64,000 nt of DNA. Origin: Vitis vinifera (lineage: Eukaryota > Streptophyta > Magnoliopsida > Vitales > Vitaceae). How positions within the stretch are numbered: the first letter of the stretch is position 1; each line of letters begins with the position of its first letter. This document shows positions 11,537 to 23,676 of this stretch, piece by piece. Under the pieces are notes generated by a model that saw only the letters and a list, made by a program, of their open reading frames with translations, made no database searches and was not told the origin of the DNA. The stretch is from contig NC_081815.1 in NCBI RefSeq assembly GCF_030704535.1, positions 1,875,001 through 1,939,000 of the forward strand, given 5' to 3'. The position numbers and the translations under genes were made by a program.

Positions 11537-12442
11537 CTAAGGCTTCTTAGAAGCTGAACTGCAGTAGAAGACACGAAACTCACATTTGGGTGAAATCAAA
11601 TTCAACAGTAACCGAGCAGTCTGCTCTTGTTTAACCTGTGCTTCTTCCTTCTCCACCAACACTGCACCCACAATCTCCTCATACCCATCTCCCCCACCTG
11701 CAATATACGCGACCAAGGCCGCCTGAACCGGCCCCAGACTCGGGTTATAAGCGGCAGACTCCATGTAAGAGCCTCTGTAGACCCTGCCCTCAGAGTCTAT
11801 GAGTGCCACCCCAGATGGGCACCCACTGTATGGAGCATGAGACTTGTTTGCAGCCTCAAGCGCCTCATATTTCAATGAGTCTTGATCACAGGCGCAAACC
11901 CCATTGCAGCCTGTGTTGACCAACTGAGAACCGATTGCATTTACAAGTGATAATCCGTTGTTCTGTGGCTCTAACAGCAACGGCGTATCCTTGTCCAGGA
12001 GGTCATCGGGACCGAACCTATTAGGGAGAAACTCCGATAAAGGACGAAATTCTTGATCTGAGGAGGAGGTGATGAGGACTTTGATATCTGGGGCGTCGCG
12101 AATTTCCTGGAAGAATTGGCGGCAATGGCCGCAGGGGGCGGCGGAGACGGCCAGGCAGCGGAGATGGGTCTCGGCCTTGAGGGAGAGGTTGGTGATGAGG
12201 AACTGCTCGGCGTGGACGGAGTGGTTGAGGGGGAGGCCAGGGAATTCGAGGTTGACGCCGAGGAAGATCCGGCCGCTGGATCCCAGCCCGACGGCGCCGA
12301 CGTGGTACTTGGATATGGGTGGACGAGCCAGCTTCTGGGCTGAATTCACCAGAGACGGCAAGAGTTGCATCACCGTCAGCCCTGCCTTCTCCGCCTTCGA
12401 TTCCGCCTCCGATGCTTCGATCACGAATCTGGACCGTTCCAT
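11537..12442 (-). CDS. CDA1: Cytidine deaminase (CDA1 type), intronless
   Basis: A 301-residue frame of the homodimeric plant/E. coli-type cytidine deaminase. It converts cytidine and deoxycytidine to uridine and deoxyuridine in cytosolic pyrimidine salvage. The N-terminal catalytic domain shows the zinc site: HAE at residues 77-79 (with the proton-shuttling glutamate) and PCGHC at 103-107. The C-terminal domain (from about residue 180) repeats the fold without the zinc ligands but keeps SHAPYSGCPSGVAL and a YNPSLGPVQAA segment. Length and domain order match Arabidopsis CDA1 (At2g19570). There is one copy here, whereas Arabidopsis has an expanded cluster on chromosome 4. The antisense frames here (12069-12488, 12116-12343) are shadows of the GC-rich 5' end. 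Confidence 0.96.
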   Translation of the reverse strand: MERSRFVIEASEAESKAEKAGLTVMQLLPSLVNSAQKLARPPISKYHVGAVGLGSSGRIFLGVNLEFPGLPLNHSVHAEQFLITNLSLKAETHLRCLAVSAAPCGHCRQFFQEIRDAPDIKVLITSSSDQEFRPLSEFLPNRFGPDDLLDKDTPLLLEPQNNGLSLVNAIGSQLVNTGCNGVCACDQDSLKYEALEAANKSHAPYSGCPSGVALIDSEGRVYRGSYMESAAYNPSLGPVQAALVAYIAGGGDGYEEIVGAVLVEKEEAQVKQEQTARLLLNLISPKCEFRVFYCSSASKKP

Positions 12443-12510
12443 TTGTAGAATATTGCTTGATCTCGATGAAAGATCGAGAGACGATTAGATAAAGAATCTC
12501 ACAACCTTCA

Positions 12511-12512
12511 AA

Positions 12513-12544
<32 letters not shown>

Positions 12545-12552
12545 CGAGAGAG
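12511..12552 (-). repeat. (GA/CT)n microsatellite in the cytidine deaminase 5' UTR
   Basis: About 14 uninterrupted GA units followed by interrupted GCGAGA units. On the minus strand this is a CT-rich leader between the TATA box and the ATG of the deaminase gene. Such CT-rich leaders (Y patch) are common near plant transcription starts. The tract is likely length-polymorphic. Confidence 0.8.
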
Positions 12553-12596
12553 ACTATGTTCCCTGAAACGAGGAAGACAGGGCGATGCAGAAGAAG

Positions 12597-12606
12597 ATAT
12601 ATATAA
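12597..12606 (-). promoter_or_regulatory. Probable TATA box of the cytidine deaminase gene
   Basis: On the minus strand the sequence reads TTATATATAT, about 155 bp before the ATG. A start about 30 bp downstream would give a leader of roughly 125 nt that includes the CT repeat. Confidence 0.5.
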
Positions 12607-12659
12607 CTTTGAAGGTGGTTTATTGCTACCTCCCTCCCGTCCACTTTTTGCTATCTCCA

Positions 12660-13200
12660 GATAATTTCATTCTTCCATTCAAAGTAGTAATTTTTTTTTT
12701 CCTTTAATAGTTTTGATTGTTAGAAGACCCCATGACTTTCCTTTTTTCTTTTCTTAATATTAATTTGATGTTAAATTAATGGTATGATACAAAGGTCAAG
12801 TCAACACATAGCATGTGAGATGGGAACCAAATGGTGGCATAAAGTTAAACCATGGTAAGTATCCATTTAATTATTGGTGGGTCTACTTTTGTTTCAGTGC
12901 ATTTTTTTTTCATATCTATGTTATGTCATGGTCTTATAATATGGACTAAATGCCAAAAAAAAGTTTGTCATCTTTCAATTATAGCACCCCATCTATTACT
13001 AAGTGATTAGCATGCATCTTAGGGTTGAATTTTTTTTTTCAAAATACACATCTTCATAGTTTAATTCCTCATTTCTTCCATACTAATCATGAGATGAAGG
13101 AAAATTCATCCACATGCAAGGTAGCAGTGTAGCACCACTTGGAACATATTCTTTTTCTTTTCATCTTCGATTGACAATGACATGGTTCACACTCATCTTA
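12660..13200. other. Intergenic AT-rich sequence upstream of the cytidine deaminase gene
   Basis: Upstream flank of the deaminase gene. It has several poly-T and poly-A runs and no recognised element or gene. Confidence 0.4.
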
Positions 13201-13369
13201 TTGGAATATGTTTTTTAGTTGGTGCAAGCTTGCAAGCATTTGTTTAATGTATTCTCTCTACTTACCCTATCTTTGTACGGATTCCATTTATCCGTCTCTT
13301 AATTTACAACTCTTTTTTTTATTACTAAAAACTTTGCTTTGCATTTTTACTTACCTAACTTGTAGGATG

Positions 13370-13710
13370 TGGCTCATATTAAGTGAAAGACATATGGAGA
13401 AAAAAAAAAAAAAAATGGGGCAAATGTTGGAGTTGCTATTTAAGCTTGTATTTTTATTGTTGTGGGTGAACGATAGGTTGGGGAAGTGGAGGGGACAACA
13501 CCCTTACGGTACAGTTCAAGGGTATTTTTGGAATTTTATTACGTGAGGGTTAATATAAATACCCTATTATGTGATCCTAATTTGATACATAGTGAAAGTC
13601 TTTTTCCCTGTTGTCATGGACGTAGGTAATCTGTCGAATCACATTAAATCTGTGTGTTTTTCTTCTCTTTGTTTTCTTTAATTTTCATCATAAATCGTTG
13701 CACGTAAAAC
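13370..13710 (+). mobile_element. Possible LTR retrotransposon remnant
   Basis: The stretch GGACGTAGGTAATCTGTCG followed by AATCACATTAAATCTGTGTG and a T-rich run resembles the R-U5 end common in plant Ty1/copia LTRs. Upstream are a purine-rich run and ordinary LTR-like AT sequence. I found no second LTR, no paired TG/CA ends and no coding remnant, so this is a weak call from pattern memory. Boundaries are approximate. Confidence 0.3.
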
Positions 13711-16430
13711 AACATAACTTTCTATGCCATTTCAATTTTGGCAAGCCAAAACTGGTAGACATGAAGCAAAGATGAAACATTGAGTCGTCATAAATCATTT
13801 ATAGTGATTTCTTCTTCTATATTGAGTGTATTTTGGTTTGTTTTATTTCTATTGAAGTGAGATTTGATGAATGACTTTTGGTATGATATAGGAAAAGTGT
13901 TGGTTGATGCTAAGGGTATGACTAAAAAGGGTGTAATTCTATTGATTATGAATAATGTTATGTGACCATTCGGAGATTTATGGCCATTAATTTGAAGGTA
14001 TTGGAAAAGGGAGATAGAGACAATGTCATGTGAAGCCCTAGTGATCTAAAGCAAGTAAGGGAGGAAGCGTAAAGGACTTGATTTGAGAAAATTTGACGAG
14101 CTTTATACTAGAAGATGATAACAATTAGGTTAATGTAACCAAAAGAGGAAAAGATTACAAATCGACAATCACGACTCAAAGATGGTTCAAAAGTGATTTT
14201 GAAAATATTAGAAGCATTTTTAAAGATTTAAAGAATGTTTGAAGTAATCTCTTGTCGCTCCATTTGTGATTCTTTTAAAATAACTTTTTTTATTGATGAT
14301 ACTTTATCAAATATAGTAAAAGAAAAAAAACATTTTATTTATTATCAAATATTAAATGATTTTTCTTAAAATTATAATCAAAGTATTACTGATTAAAGCG
14401 ATATAAGCAGAATGATTTCAAATGAGACTGTTGACCTCCCTGATAAAGTAAGATAAAAATTTTGTCATGTCTTATTAATCAACATGATTTAAATAAAATT
14501 ATTTTAAAACAGGTTGCGGCCTCAAATAGAGGAAGATAAAAATTTGGACATCTCTTACTAATAAAAAAGATTTAAACAAAATCATTTCAAAATAGGCCAT
14601 CAACCTCCAATAGAGGAAGATAAAAATTTTGACATGTAAGCCTCCAATAAAGGAAAATAAAAATTTTAGTCAAAAACACGTTCATATAATTGAATTTTTT
14701 GAAAATTTTCATTTTAACGTTTTTAAAAGTTGACCAATTGTACACGTTTTAAACTACTTACTCATTATAGAACCCAATAAAAAAAATCCCAATTATTTGA
14801 TAAGACAACGTGTCCTTATGGCCTAGTGGTGTTTTCTCCCTTTCACCGTCAAACATTTAAAATAGGGTTTTACATTTCTACGTTAGCCTCCAAGGAAAAA
14901 TTGTGAATTGTGTGTTGGTTTGGATGAAACCAAAAAGAACGTTTCAATTTGAACACTTTCACAATCTTTTTTTTTTTTCTTAAATATTTTTAACTTTATT
15001 TTTTAAAAAAAAATGCAAAATGTTAATAAAACATCTAAAAACTATCTTTTTGTTATATAAGAAAACAATAATTTGATGAAATATAACTCATGTTTGTTTT
15101 TTGTTAAATAAAAAAATTAAATATTTAAAAAAATTTATTCAACTAAAAATAATTTATTGATATCAATTAATATAACTAAAATGAACCTATTGATAATCAA
15201 TTCATTTTAATTATGTTGGTTAATATTAATAAATTATTTTTACTTAAATAAAATAAATAAATATTTTGATTTTTTTTATTCAGTAAAAAAATGTTATTGT
15301 TAAATATCATTTTATATGAAATATCAACACATATCTTTAACCGACTTATTACTTTAACCACAAAAAAATTATTTTTTATATTTTTTTATAAAATTAATCA
15401 TACTTTTTAAATTACATTAAAATTACTTGAAAAGGCAATAATACACTGTTCTTTTCCTCAATTATTTATGTTTTTTTTTATCAAATATATATTGCAAATG
15501 TACCCAACTTTGTAAGAACACTTTTCCCTAAGCAGGTCTACATTAATTTCGCTTTTTGATTAAGCAGGTTTTTATTTGAATTCCACTTAAAATCCCCACC
15601 ATCCTTTACTTTCATTAAAAACTTAATATAAATATTAAAAATAAACATTTAGTCATTTACTCTCATCATCTTCCTCCATCTACCTTCCCAAAAAAAAAAG
15701 TTAAAGGTGGTGTTTCAAATCAGTTTAAAAAAATAGTTTTTCTAATTTTCAGAAGAAAAAAATATATTTTTAAATAGTAAAAATATCATATTTTTGTACA
15801 ATATATTTTAAATATTTTTAACTGTTTTTTAAGAGTTATTTTTAAAAAATAATTATACAAATTGAGAATGATTAGAAATAAAACATTATAAATAAAAATT
15901 ACTTTTAAACATATTTAAAGACATAGAAAACATGTAAAATTATTTTCACAAGTATAATTTTTTACATAAATATTTTATTATAAAAACTATAAAATGCCAA
16001 AAAAAAAAAAATCAATGACATTATTTATTTCAATATATTTTTCGTTGAATCTTAAATATGTGAATTTGATCTTTCTCATATTTTTATTTAAAAATTAACT
16101 CAGAGTCTAATATAAATGTTGTTTTTCATTTTAAGTATTTATACATAGGTTTTAAAAGAAAAAATTTATTTTTATAAAAATAAAAAAATAAAAAAACATT
16201 TTTTATAGGGGGTTAAGTTTTTAAAATTGGGTTTTGGATTACCCTTTTAATCATATAACCCAAAAAGAAGGGTGGAGTTGAAAATTGAAGGCCTTTTATG
16301 AAATCCACTTTATATTATTTCATGAAAGATGGCCACGTAAATTGCACATACACCACTCACAAGTATGAGGTGGAGCCAATCCAGAGTCTACTGAGAGTAG
16401 TGTATCATCATCATCAGCCATTCATCCCAT
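13711..16430. other. Long AT-rich intergenic DNA
   Basis: No gene is recognised. A decayed local repeat of the phrase GAGGAAGATAAAAATTT occurs three to four times at about 14440-14660. From about 14930 to 16200 the sequence is extremely AT-rich with homopolymer runs. The zone at about 15700-16150 resembles the AT-rich MITE-like repeats near 32.6 kb and 61.2 kb, but I could not define its ends. Confidence 0.4.
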
Positions 16431-16442
16431 GGTGGATGGACT

Positions 16443-16448
16443 ATATAG
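16443..16448 (+). promoter_or_regulatory. Possible TATA box of the methyltransferase gene
   Basis: ATATAG within CTATATAGTC, about 300 bp before the ATG at 16747. A start near 16475 would give a leader of about 270 nt containing short upstream ATGs. The support is only sequence and spacing. Confidence 0.35.
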
Positions 16449-16746
16449 TCTATGGAGGTCCACTTTGACGGAACACAACCGCACCAGCAACAGAAGGCTG
16501 TTGCAACAACAGAACTCAACTGAACCAAGATCACTCAAGAACTGTGCAAGTAGTTAGGAATCTGGTAGTGTAGTTTTCTTACAGCTGAAACTATAGATAG
16601 CAGAGTAGAGAACGCCTCCTGTACATGTAATTTTCTCTCGATATACAAGAACTAAATTTGCATTCTCCTGATACAAACTTTCCTTCAAAATGCTTCCCAA
16701 CATATATACAAATGTATGTAATATGTGTGTCAACTGAAAGATAAAG

Positions 16747-19700
16747 ATGGCCAGCCGTTTAGCCGCAACACTGCACCAGAGGCTCCCAATTTTGGCGGGT
16801 GTTTGTACAGCTTCAGTTGCTTTTACTGTTGATTCTGTTCCCCGTTTCTCAAAATCGCTCAAGAAGTTGAAGGGCAAAAGAAGGGTGGTGCCCCGTCGCT
16901 TGCTATTGGGACTGGGAGCTTCATTTTGGGCTCAGTTTGTGAGCATGTCTGGGTCGGGTGGAATTGGTGGTAAATTTTTGGTGGCCTCTGCAAGGCAACA
17001 GGGTGCTTCTTCCCCAGTTGAACAGGTGAGCTTCTTTGGTGGATTTGGTTTCTGGGCTTTCTTGGATTTCGATTTTTGATAATGGGTTGGTTTTGTATTG
17101 AATGGACATGATCGGGGTTTCTGGGTTTGGGATTTAATAAGTTTACAGTGATTGAGTTCTTGGCTTCCAAGTTATTTGAATTATGAGTTTCTGATAATGG
17201 GTTTATGTCTTAGTAAAGAAAATCAAATTCCATGATGTTGAATGACAAATCTGGTTATTGTTTATGCAATTAGGGTTTTTGAGTTGGGGTTTAATGAGTT
17301 TGAAAGTGATTGCGCTTTGCAATCTCTGGGTGTCTTGAAGTACGAGATTTTGGGAATAGGTTGATACTTGATGCCCAAGCAAAGAAGATGAAATTCCATG
17401 ATGTTGTTGTTCACTTTAGTGGCTTTATGATTCAAATTCTTCTAGGTTGTTCAAGGGCTATTCTGCTCTTTGTGGGGAAAATTTTCATAGTAGTTAACCC
17501 TTTAGTGTTTCAAAATGAACCTTAATCTTTATGGTTTGCTTCTTTGATGAAGATTTTGAAGAATGTGGAATGGCCAGAGCAATTTCCCTTCAAGGAGGAG
17601 GATTTCCAGCGCTTTGATGAGTAAGATCCAAACTATTTCCTTTTTCTTTTTTTTTCTTTTTTTTCCTTCACATTAGCATTGAATTTTTGTTCATCTAGCT
17701 CTAGATTTTGTACCATGACCCGCTACCTTTTTCTTTTTCTTTTATTTTCCTAAGTAATAATCATTCATTTTTTTCAGAACCCCAGATTCAATATTTTACG
17801 AGGGGCCACGCTTTGTGACACATATTGATGATCAAGCCATTGCTGCACTAACCAAGTATTATTCCAAGGTTTTTCCCCCTAGTAACACTGCAGGAGTGAG
17901 CATCCTGGACATGTGCAGCAGCTGGGTAAGGCATATGACCTTTACATGTGCCTCTTCCTTTGTCTATCATTTCTCTTATCGTAACCCTGTCTGTGGATTT
18001 ACGTCCAGGTCAGCCATTTTCCAGCAGGATACAAGCAGGATCGGGTGGTAGGATTAGGGATGAATGAAGAAGAACTGAAGCGGAACCCAGTGAGTTCATA
18101 CTCAATTATATCATTTGCTAATATTGGAACACAATGGTCTACGCAAACTGAAGATAGAAAACCTGTCCATTGTACAAAAACCAAACAAAATTTCCAACGT
18201 AGACATTTCTGTGACTCATATGTTCATTTGCTTTAAACTATGAGATGAAGAGATTCACTCAATCTTCAATCACCGTCTTTGCAGGTTCTGACAGAGCATG
18301 TTGTGCAAGACTTGAATGTGAACCCCAAGCTTCCGTTCGAAGATAATTCGTTTGACGTCATTACTAATGTGGTATGCATATAGTTTTCCATCTGAATGCA
18401 AATATAAGTGCATCCTTCCAGCATATCATTTTTGAGATTGCCATTCAAACCATAGTATTAATGTAGTTAATAGAATCCTCTTGTATTGCTTATGGTTAAG
18501 GCTACTCACACTCAAATGATTCAGCATCTGAATTTTTTTTATGGTCTCTAAGTCTCAACTGCAGAAGATTACATTGGTAAAACTTAGAAACCACAAAAAC
18601 ATACATTAAAGTTGTCCTGTGGCTTGTGAGATAAATAATCCAATTGAGCTAATATTTAATCAGCCAATATGAACTTTTCTGATTGAAACTCCTCAGAAAT
18701 GATCCTTTTAAGTATGAATTTATTGGATTCATCCTCAGAAACAGAAATCACTCCCTGGAGCTGCCTAGGTGTTTTTGGATGGTATTGTATTTGAATTCCT
18801 TACATCTTTGCAGGTTAGTGTCGACTATCTGACCAAGCCTATCGATGTATTCAAGGAGATGTGTCGGATTCTTAAACCAGGCGGACTGGCAATAATGAGG
18901 TGATACTTTTTGCATCTTCCAAAAAGTTAAGAGGCACTCAAATTTTAACAACCACATATGTAAGAAAAGTTTCCTTCAAGCTGCAAAGGATGTCACTGAG
19001 TTTTCTATATTTCTATCATGTGTGAAGATCTATTCAACCTAAATTAACATTACTGCTAAATATGATGTTTAATCAAATCAATTTCCCTGGTTTTTGGACA
19101 TTGATTCAGCATAACCTTTGAACCCTTGGCCCCAGTATTTGATTCAACCATTTTGCCATTAAACCCAGGAGGAAGAGAATAAATATGCTCTGAGATATTT
19201 TCTTTTTCTTTGCTTAGTTTTGCATGTCTTCTCTGCATTAAACTGTGTGTAAATTCATTTTAAACCAGCTTCTCCAACCGCTGCTTTTGGACAAAGGCAA
19301 TCTCAATATGGACGTCAACTGGCGACGCTGATCATGCTTTGATTGTAGGGTCTTATTTCCATTATGCTGGAGGATTTGAACCTCCTCAGGTAATTAATAT
19401 CCTAGTATTTTGATTTCATGGCATCAAAATTATGAAGATATTCTTTCTTCAAGTGTCAACAACTTTCAGAAACTGTAAGTATAGTTCCGAGATATCCATC
19501 CACTAATGTTAGTTAATCGCCACCCAAATAGTCATTGGTCTTGTCATGGGGAAGCCTGCTTCTAGTGACCAAATTCTCGACCACTTGACATCCTCAAACA
19601 CCATTGATTTGCATATATTTTCCTCTCCTCTTTCCTCATCACTTCTAGATTAAATAATATCTTTGCTGGAACACTTTTGCATTGCCTGCAAGATTAATTT

Positions 19701-19860
19701 TTTGGACTCAAATTTCCAGATTGAGCACTCCCCATTTTCTAGAGTTTTATTCAGGATTTTTTTTTTTTGGATCCATCTGCAGGCTGTGGATATATCTCCC
19801 AATCCTGGGCGCTCAGATCCGATGTACATTGTATATTCTAGAAAGTTGTCTACAGCATAA
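16747..19860 (+). CDS. SAM-dependent methyltransferase (methyltransferase type 11 fold), probably organellar
   Basis: Eight exons: 16747-17025, 17553-17620, 17778-17925, 18009-18089, 18285-18371, 18814-18899, 19269-19389 and 19783-19860. All have GT-AG borders and the phases add up to 315 residues plus TAA. The N-terminus is rich in Ala, Arg, Lys and Ser with almost no acidic residues over about 70 positions, as in a plastid or mitochondrial transit peptide. The class I fold is visible: GVSILDMCSSW in the motif I position (a variant of the usual DxGxGxG), PFEDNSFDVITNVVSVDYL as motifs II-III, and KEMCRILKPGGLAIMSFSN as the motif after them. The substrate is unknown. From memory the closest Arabidopsis gene is At4g29590, of similar length. 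The degenerate glycine motif raises the question of how strongly SAM is bound. Confidence 0.92.
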
Positions 19861-20583
19861 CCAAAGAGCATTTCGTTGAGGATGTGAGAATTTGTTTTCT
19901 TTAACTGTGGCATAATTTTGTGGAAATGGTTAAGCATTGATAAAGCTTTTGTAGCTCATGAACTTCGGAGTTTTCACTCTGAATACCTATGAATTCATAG
20001 AGATGATTCCATTTTGGAATAACTGTTTTACTACACTTGCATTCTGCAATTAGCAAACTACAGATTAGGGCTGTGGAACTGTTAACTTCTAACCGCTGAG
20101 AGTACATAACTTTATTTATAAGACTAAGCTTCTTGTTCCCTGTATTATAATCATATAATAGAAATGGTTGCTAGAGACCTTTAAGTGAGGGAAAGTTCTT
20201 GTTCCCTGGTCGGTGAGGTCAGTGCATTTCTTCCTATGTATGTTTTCAACCTTTTCTACCATATCTATGCACATCTCAACACACTTTTGTGGAACACTAT
20301 GAAACTAAAACCTTATGAAATCTCTGGGACCACTGAAATAGAAGAATCTTATACTTGTGGAAAGCTACTAACTGGAATTTTATTCCCATTTTGACAGATG
20401 GTAAACAAGTAATCAAATCTCACAACCTTATCCTCATTTCCTGTCCATATAATCTAGATAGCACATTCGGCAGGAATATATTATATGTACACCAGTGAAA
20501 AAGCCACATCCAACAGAAGAAGATAAGAAAGAAAACAAACCAGAACCACCTACTTGAGAAATGGGGTGTGCTTGGGCACAATA

Positions 20584-22338
20584 CTAGGCCCAACCCTGCT
20601 TGTATCTGCGGAAGAGATCCTCTGTCTGAGCATTCTTGAATGCACTGCATGCAATGAGGTAAACCCATATCAGCACCACCACTGCCACTATCAAAATCAC
20701 ATTGGCTCTCCTCCATTCCTTCCTCAGGTTCCCCAACAAACCAGCCTTGCAGGAATTGCACCCATAGCACAATTGGCTTTGGTCATTGCTCCAGGCATAA
20801 CAGTCCGAGTCTGCAATCGGATTGGTGGGGTTCATCCACAATGTTGGGTTCACATACCCATAATTGCAGATTGTTGGAGGTTTACAACACCCTGACTGTA
20901 CCATATTTAAAAAATAAAAATAAAATTAAAAGGGTGAGAAAGGGAAAGACAAAGTAAAAGGCAAAAAAAAAGAAGAAAAACCCACACCTAACCAATATCA
21001 CCATAGAACATTATGCCAAAGCTGGCAACCATAACTTGCTGCTTTATTTATTTGTTTTTTTCCTTATCTTCTGCAATAAAGACAAGCTATGGTCTCCATC
21101 ATTCTAGGTTGATCCTTCCTTTGCGCCAACCCTTTGTTGCTTTTGTGATGGGAAGAATTTTCCTCTCATGAGAAGTTCAATAATGAGTCTAATGAACCCA
21201 CACAACAGGGACCCACCTAAGCTATTTAAATCCTGACCCTCGAATCAGATAGATCAACTCTTTGATATGTGGAGAGGATGGGGTAGATGCATCAACCAGA
21301 GGACTAAAGAATAAAATTGGACCGTGGGTATTACCTTTTCTTTAAGCAAAAATGGGTCCTGGTTTGAAGTTTGAAGACACCTCATTTAAATTCAATACAT
21401 TCATACACTTTTTTTCTAAAATTGAACAAACTCCATGTAACCCCAAAATAATCTTTTATCACACTTTACATTAAAATCATTCTACATTACATGATACACA
21501 GAAATCAAAATTTATTACTTCCACAGTGTCAGTGTCATTTAGATCTCCACATGATTTTTTTAGTTCTGTTTTTATGAATAAAAGAAACATGGAGACTTGA
21601 AGTTTAAGAATGTTTGAATTGCATTTGATTTTGTTGTAGATCATGGCATGGGTGAATGAACCATATTTCTCATCATTTTCGACTACTTTTTCTACAATCA
21701 AATAAGAATATTTTGTTTTTTCTTCACACTATGTTGAATTTGGTGAAATTAACAACTTGGTAGTTGGTAGTGAAGAAAGAGTGTCTGGAAGAAGAGAAAA
21801 GAAGTGGAATTGAGGAAAATTGGGAGTTGTGGGGACTTGCCTGAAGAGGAGAGATGTGAGCCATGAAGAACTGATCGGCGGTGATATAGTTCTGGCTGAG
21901 CTTGGAGCAGACATCGGACTGAGCGAGGCAAGTCCTGATCTTGTTCCAGTTTCCGGACTTGGTGACGTAGTTCCTCAGCCACGACGAGAACCCTTCCAGC
22001 CGGTACTCCTTGTAGGCGCGGCCGGGGACGACGTAGCTGCCGTCGGAATGACTAACGACGAAGGCGAAGACGAGGAGGATGAGGAGGAGGCCGATGAGGA
22101 GCCCCATACAGAAGAGGTAGAAGGCCAGAAGGCCCTTCTTGTTCCAGTAAGCGCCGACGAATCCAGCGAGGGAGACGAGCAAGATGAGGACGCCGAGGAG
22201 GGCCACCGGCCAGCGGAAGAGGTGGATGCACTCGTTGTCCGGCTTGGACGCCAGCCAGATCCCGGCGGCGATTATGGGAATTGAGCAGAGGAGTGCTAAG
22301 AAGTTGAGGACTGCGGTGATGTTGTTGCTGACGGCCAT
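20584..22338 (-). CDS. TET2: Tetraspanin (TET2-like), two exons with a GC-AG intron
   Basis: Exon 1 is 22338-21841 (166 codons) and exon 2 is 20895-20584 (103 codons plus TAG), giving 269 residues. Four hydrophobic helices lie at about 8-29, 43-64, 70-95 and 229-250. The large extracellular loop between helices 3 and 4 carries the plant tetraspanin signature GCCKPP at 168-173 plus further cysteines (C176, C198, C209, C212, C215). Tetraspanins organise plasma-membrane microdomains; the TET1/TET2 group is tied to cell-fate patterning. The intron (20896-21840) starts with GC, in the context CTTCAG/GCAAGTCC, and ends CAG. It falls just before SGCCKPP, so the reading frame itself demands this junction. 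The frames continuing past the donor, and the antisense frame 21820-22284, are artefacts. Confidence 0.93.
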
Positions 22339-22449
22339 GGGTCTCGGCGCCGGCGGTGGGTGATGAAACGAGAGGATTTTGCCTTTTTTCTGGTGGCCGG
22401 TGGGTGTGAAAACTGAAAAGGCTCAGCACTCAGCAGTGTGAAGTGAGCT

Positions 22450-23500
22450 GTGAAATTGAGGCGGGTGTGATTGGAACGCCTTTAGTTTGGATGAGTCGAG
22501 GACTCCTTGCGTCAACGTGGTCCCGAGACTCCCAAGTCCTAAGTAGATTCTTTTAGTATATTTATTAAAAAAAGAAAAAAAAATGTTAGTTTTAAACGAA
22601 ACTTGTGTTAAATTTTAGAAAATTAGTTTTTTAACCCATGACGGATCTTGAAATTAAATAATAATAATAATTAAAAATAAAGATAAAAAAAATTAAATTT
22701 TAAAATAAAAAAGAATAAAACTATTATAAATATATTTTTTATGAAGGAAATTATTTTAAGGAATTTAAAATTATTTATTATAATATAATAATATATGAAG
22801 TTATTTAATTATATTTTGTGTATAAATTTCTTTGAATTCAATAACATGATGATTTTTAAAATATATTTATTTTTGCAAGAATAAAAATAAAATGATTTTT
22901 TAAAAATACACGTGCCGTCGTACCCCCTATTTGAAAAAAGTATGATAGGATAAAAGTTGAATTTGATAATTTTAACATGATTTTTTAAAAATACACGTCT
23001 CGTTGTACCCCTATTTGAAAAAAAAATATGATAAGATAAAAGTTGAATTTGATAATTTCTTTAAAACTCATGTCAATTGGAGAAGATGAGTTCAGATATA
23101 GTATTTTTCACTAATCTTTTTTTTCTTAAAAAAAAATGCCTTCAAGTACTAAACCAAGATGAATAATTTTTATTTTAAATCATAAACATTTTTTACCTTA
23201 ATTATTCATATTTTTCCTTTTTTTCTTATTAAACATTAAATTTTATTGTATGGTCATCAAAAAAACAAAATCAAAATTTCACGAATTATACAATTAAATC
23301 ATATTACATCTTAGAATTATTAGCAAACATAAATGAGAAATATCTAGACTTTCATGCATTTTTACTTGATGTGTCTTTAGGTTCCCATTGTACCCTCACT
23401 CTAGCCAACTAAGCTTTCCATGTTAAGATATGGACTCACATATCTCACAATAATTCATGATTATGTTATTCACCTCTTCATTTGTTTTTTGTTCGTTCAA
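22450..23500. other. AT-rich intergenic DNA with a tandem duplication
   Basis: This is the upstream flank of the tetraspanin gene. About 85 bp are duplicated in tandem: 22892-22975 and 22978-23059 share the phrases TTTTTTAAAAATACACGT and AGTTGAATTTGATAATTT with scattered differences. No gene is recognised. Confidence 0.6.
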
Positions 23501-23553
23501 GAGTATGAGTCACCTATGTGTAGAGCCCAAACGCCATCACGAGCCTTAGATAA

Positions 23554-23676
23554 TGGGCCTAAGACTCGTGAGGCCCAATAGCCCAATGGGTATGGTCCCT
23601 AAGGCAGGAGGGTATAAAAAGTCAAGGTTCTGTTCATTTTGCCATCATCACATTTTTGAATAGAACATAACCCTAA
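23554..23676 (+). promoter_or_regulatory. Orphan housekeeping-type promoter block (Site II, TATA, telo-box)
   Basis: TGGGCC (23554-23559) and GGCCCA (23572-23577) are followed by TATAAAAA (23613-23620) and the telo-box AACCCTAA (23669-23676). This combination and order is typical of plant ribosomal-protein and translation genes. The first ATG after it (23710) opens only a 29-codon frame ending at 23799, with no known family. It could be the promoter of a dead gene, of a noncoding RNA or of a retroelement. Confidence 0.4.

Noticed and set aside
12021..12644. 207-codon and antisense frames at the 5' end of the cytidine deaminase gene
   Set aside because: They run through the CT repeat and the TATA region and are Arg/Pro-rich translations of the GC-rich 5' end. 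The deaminase frame explains the region.
21820..22429. 154-codon plus-strand frame and other frames over tetraspanin exon 1
   Set aside because: Acidic or basic low-complexity translations antisense or shifted to the real exon. No family.
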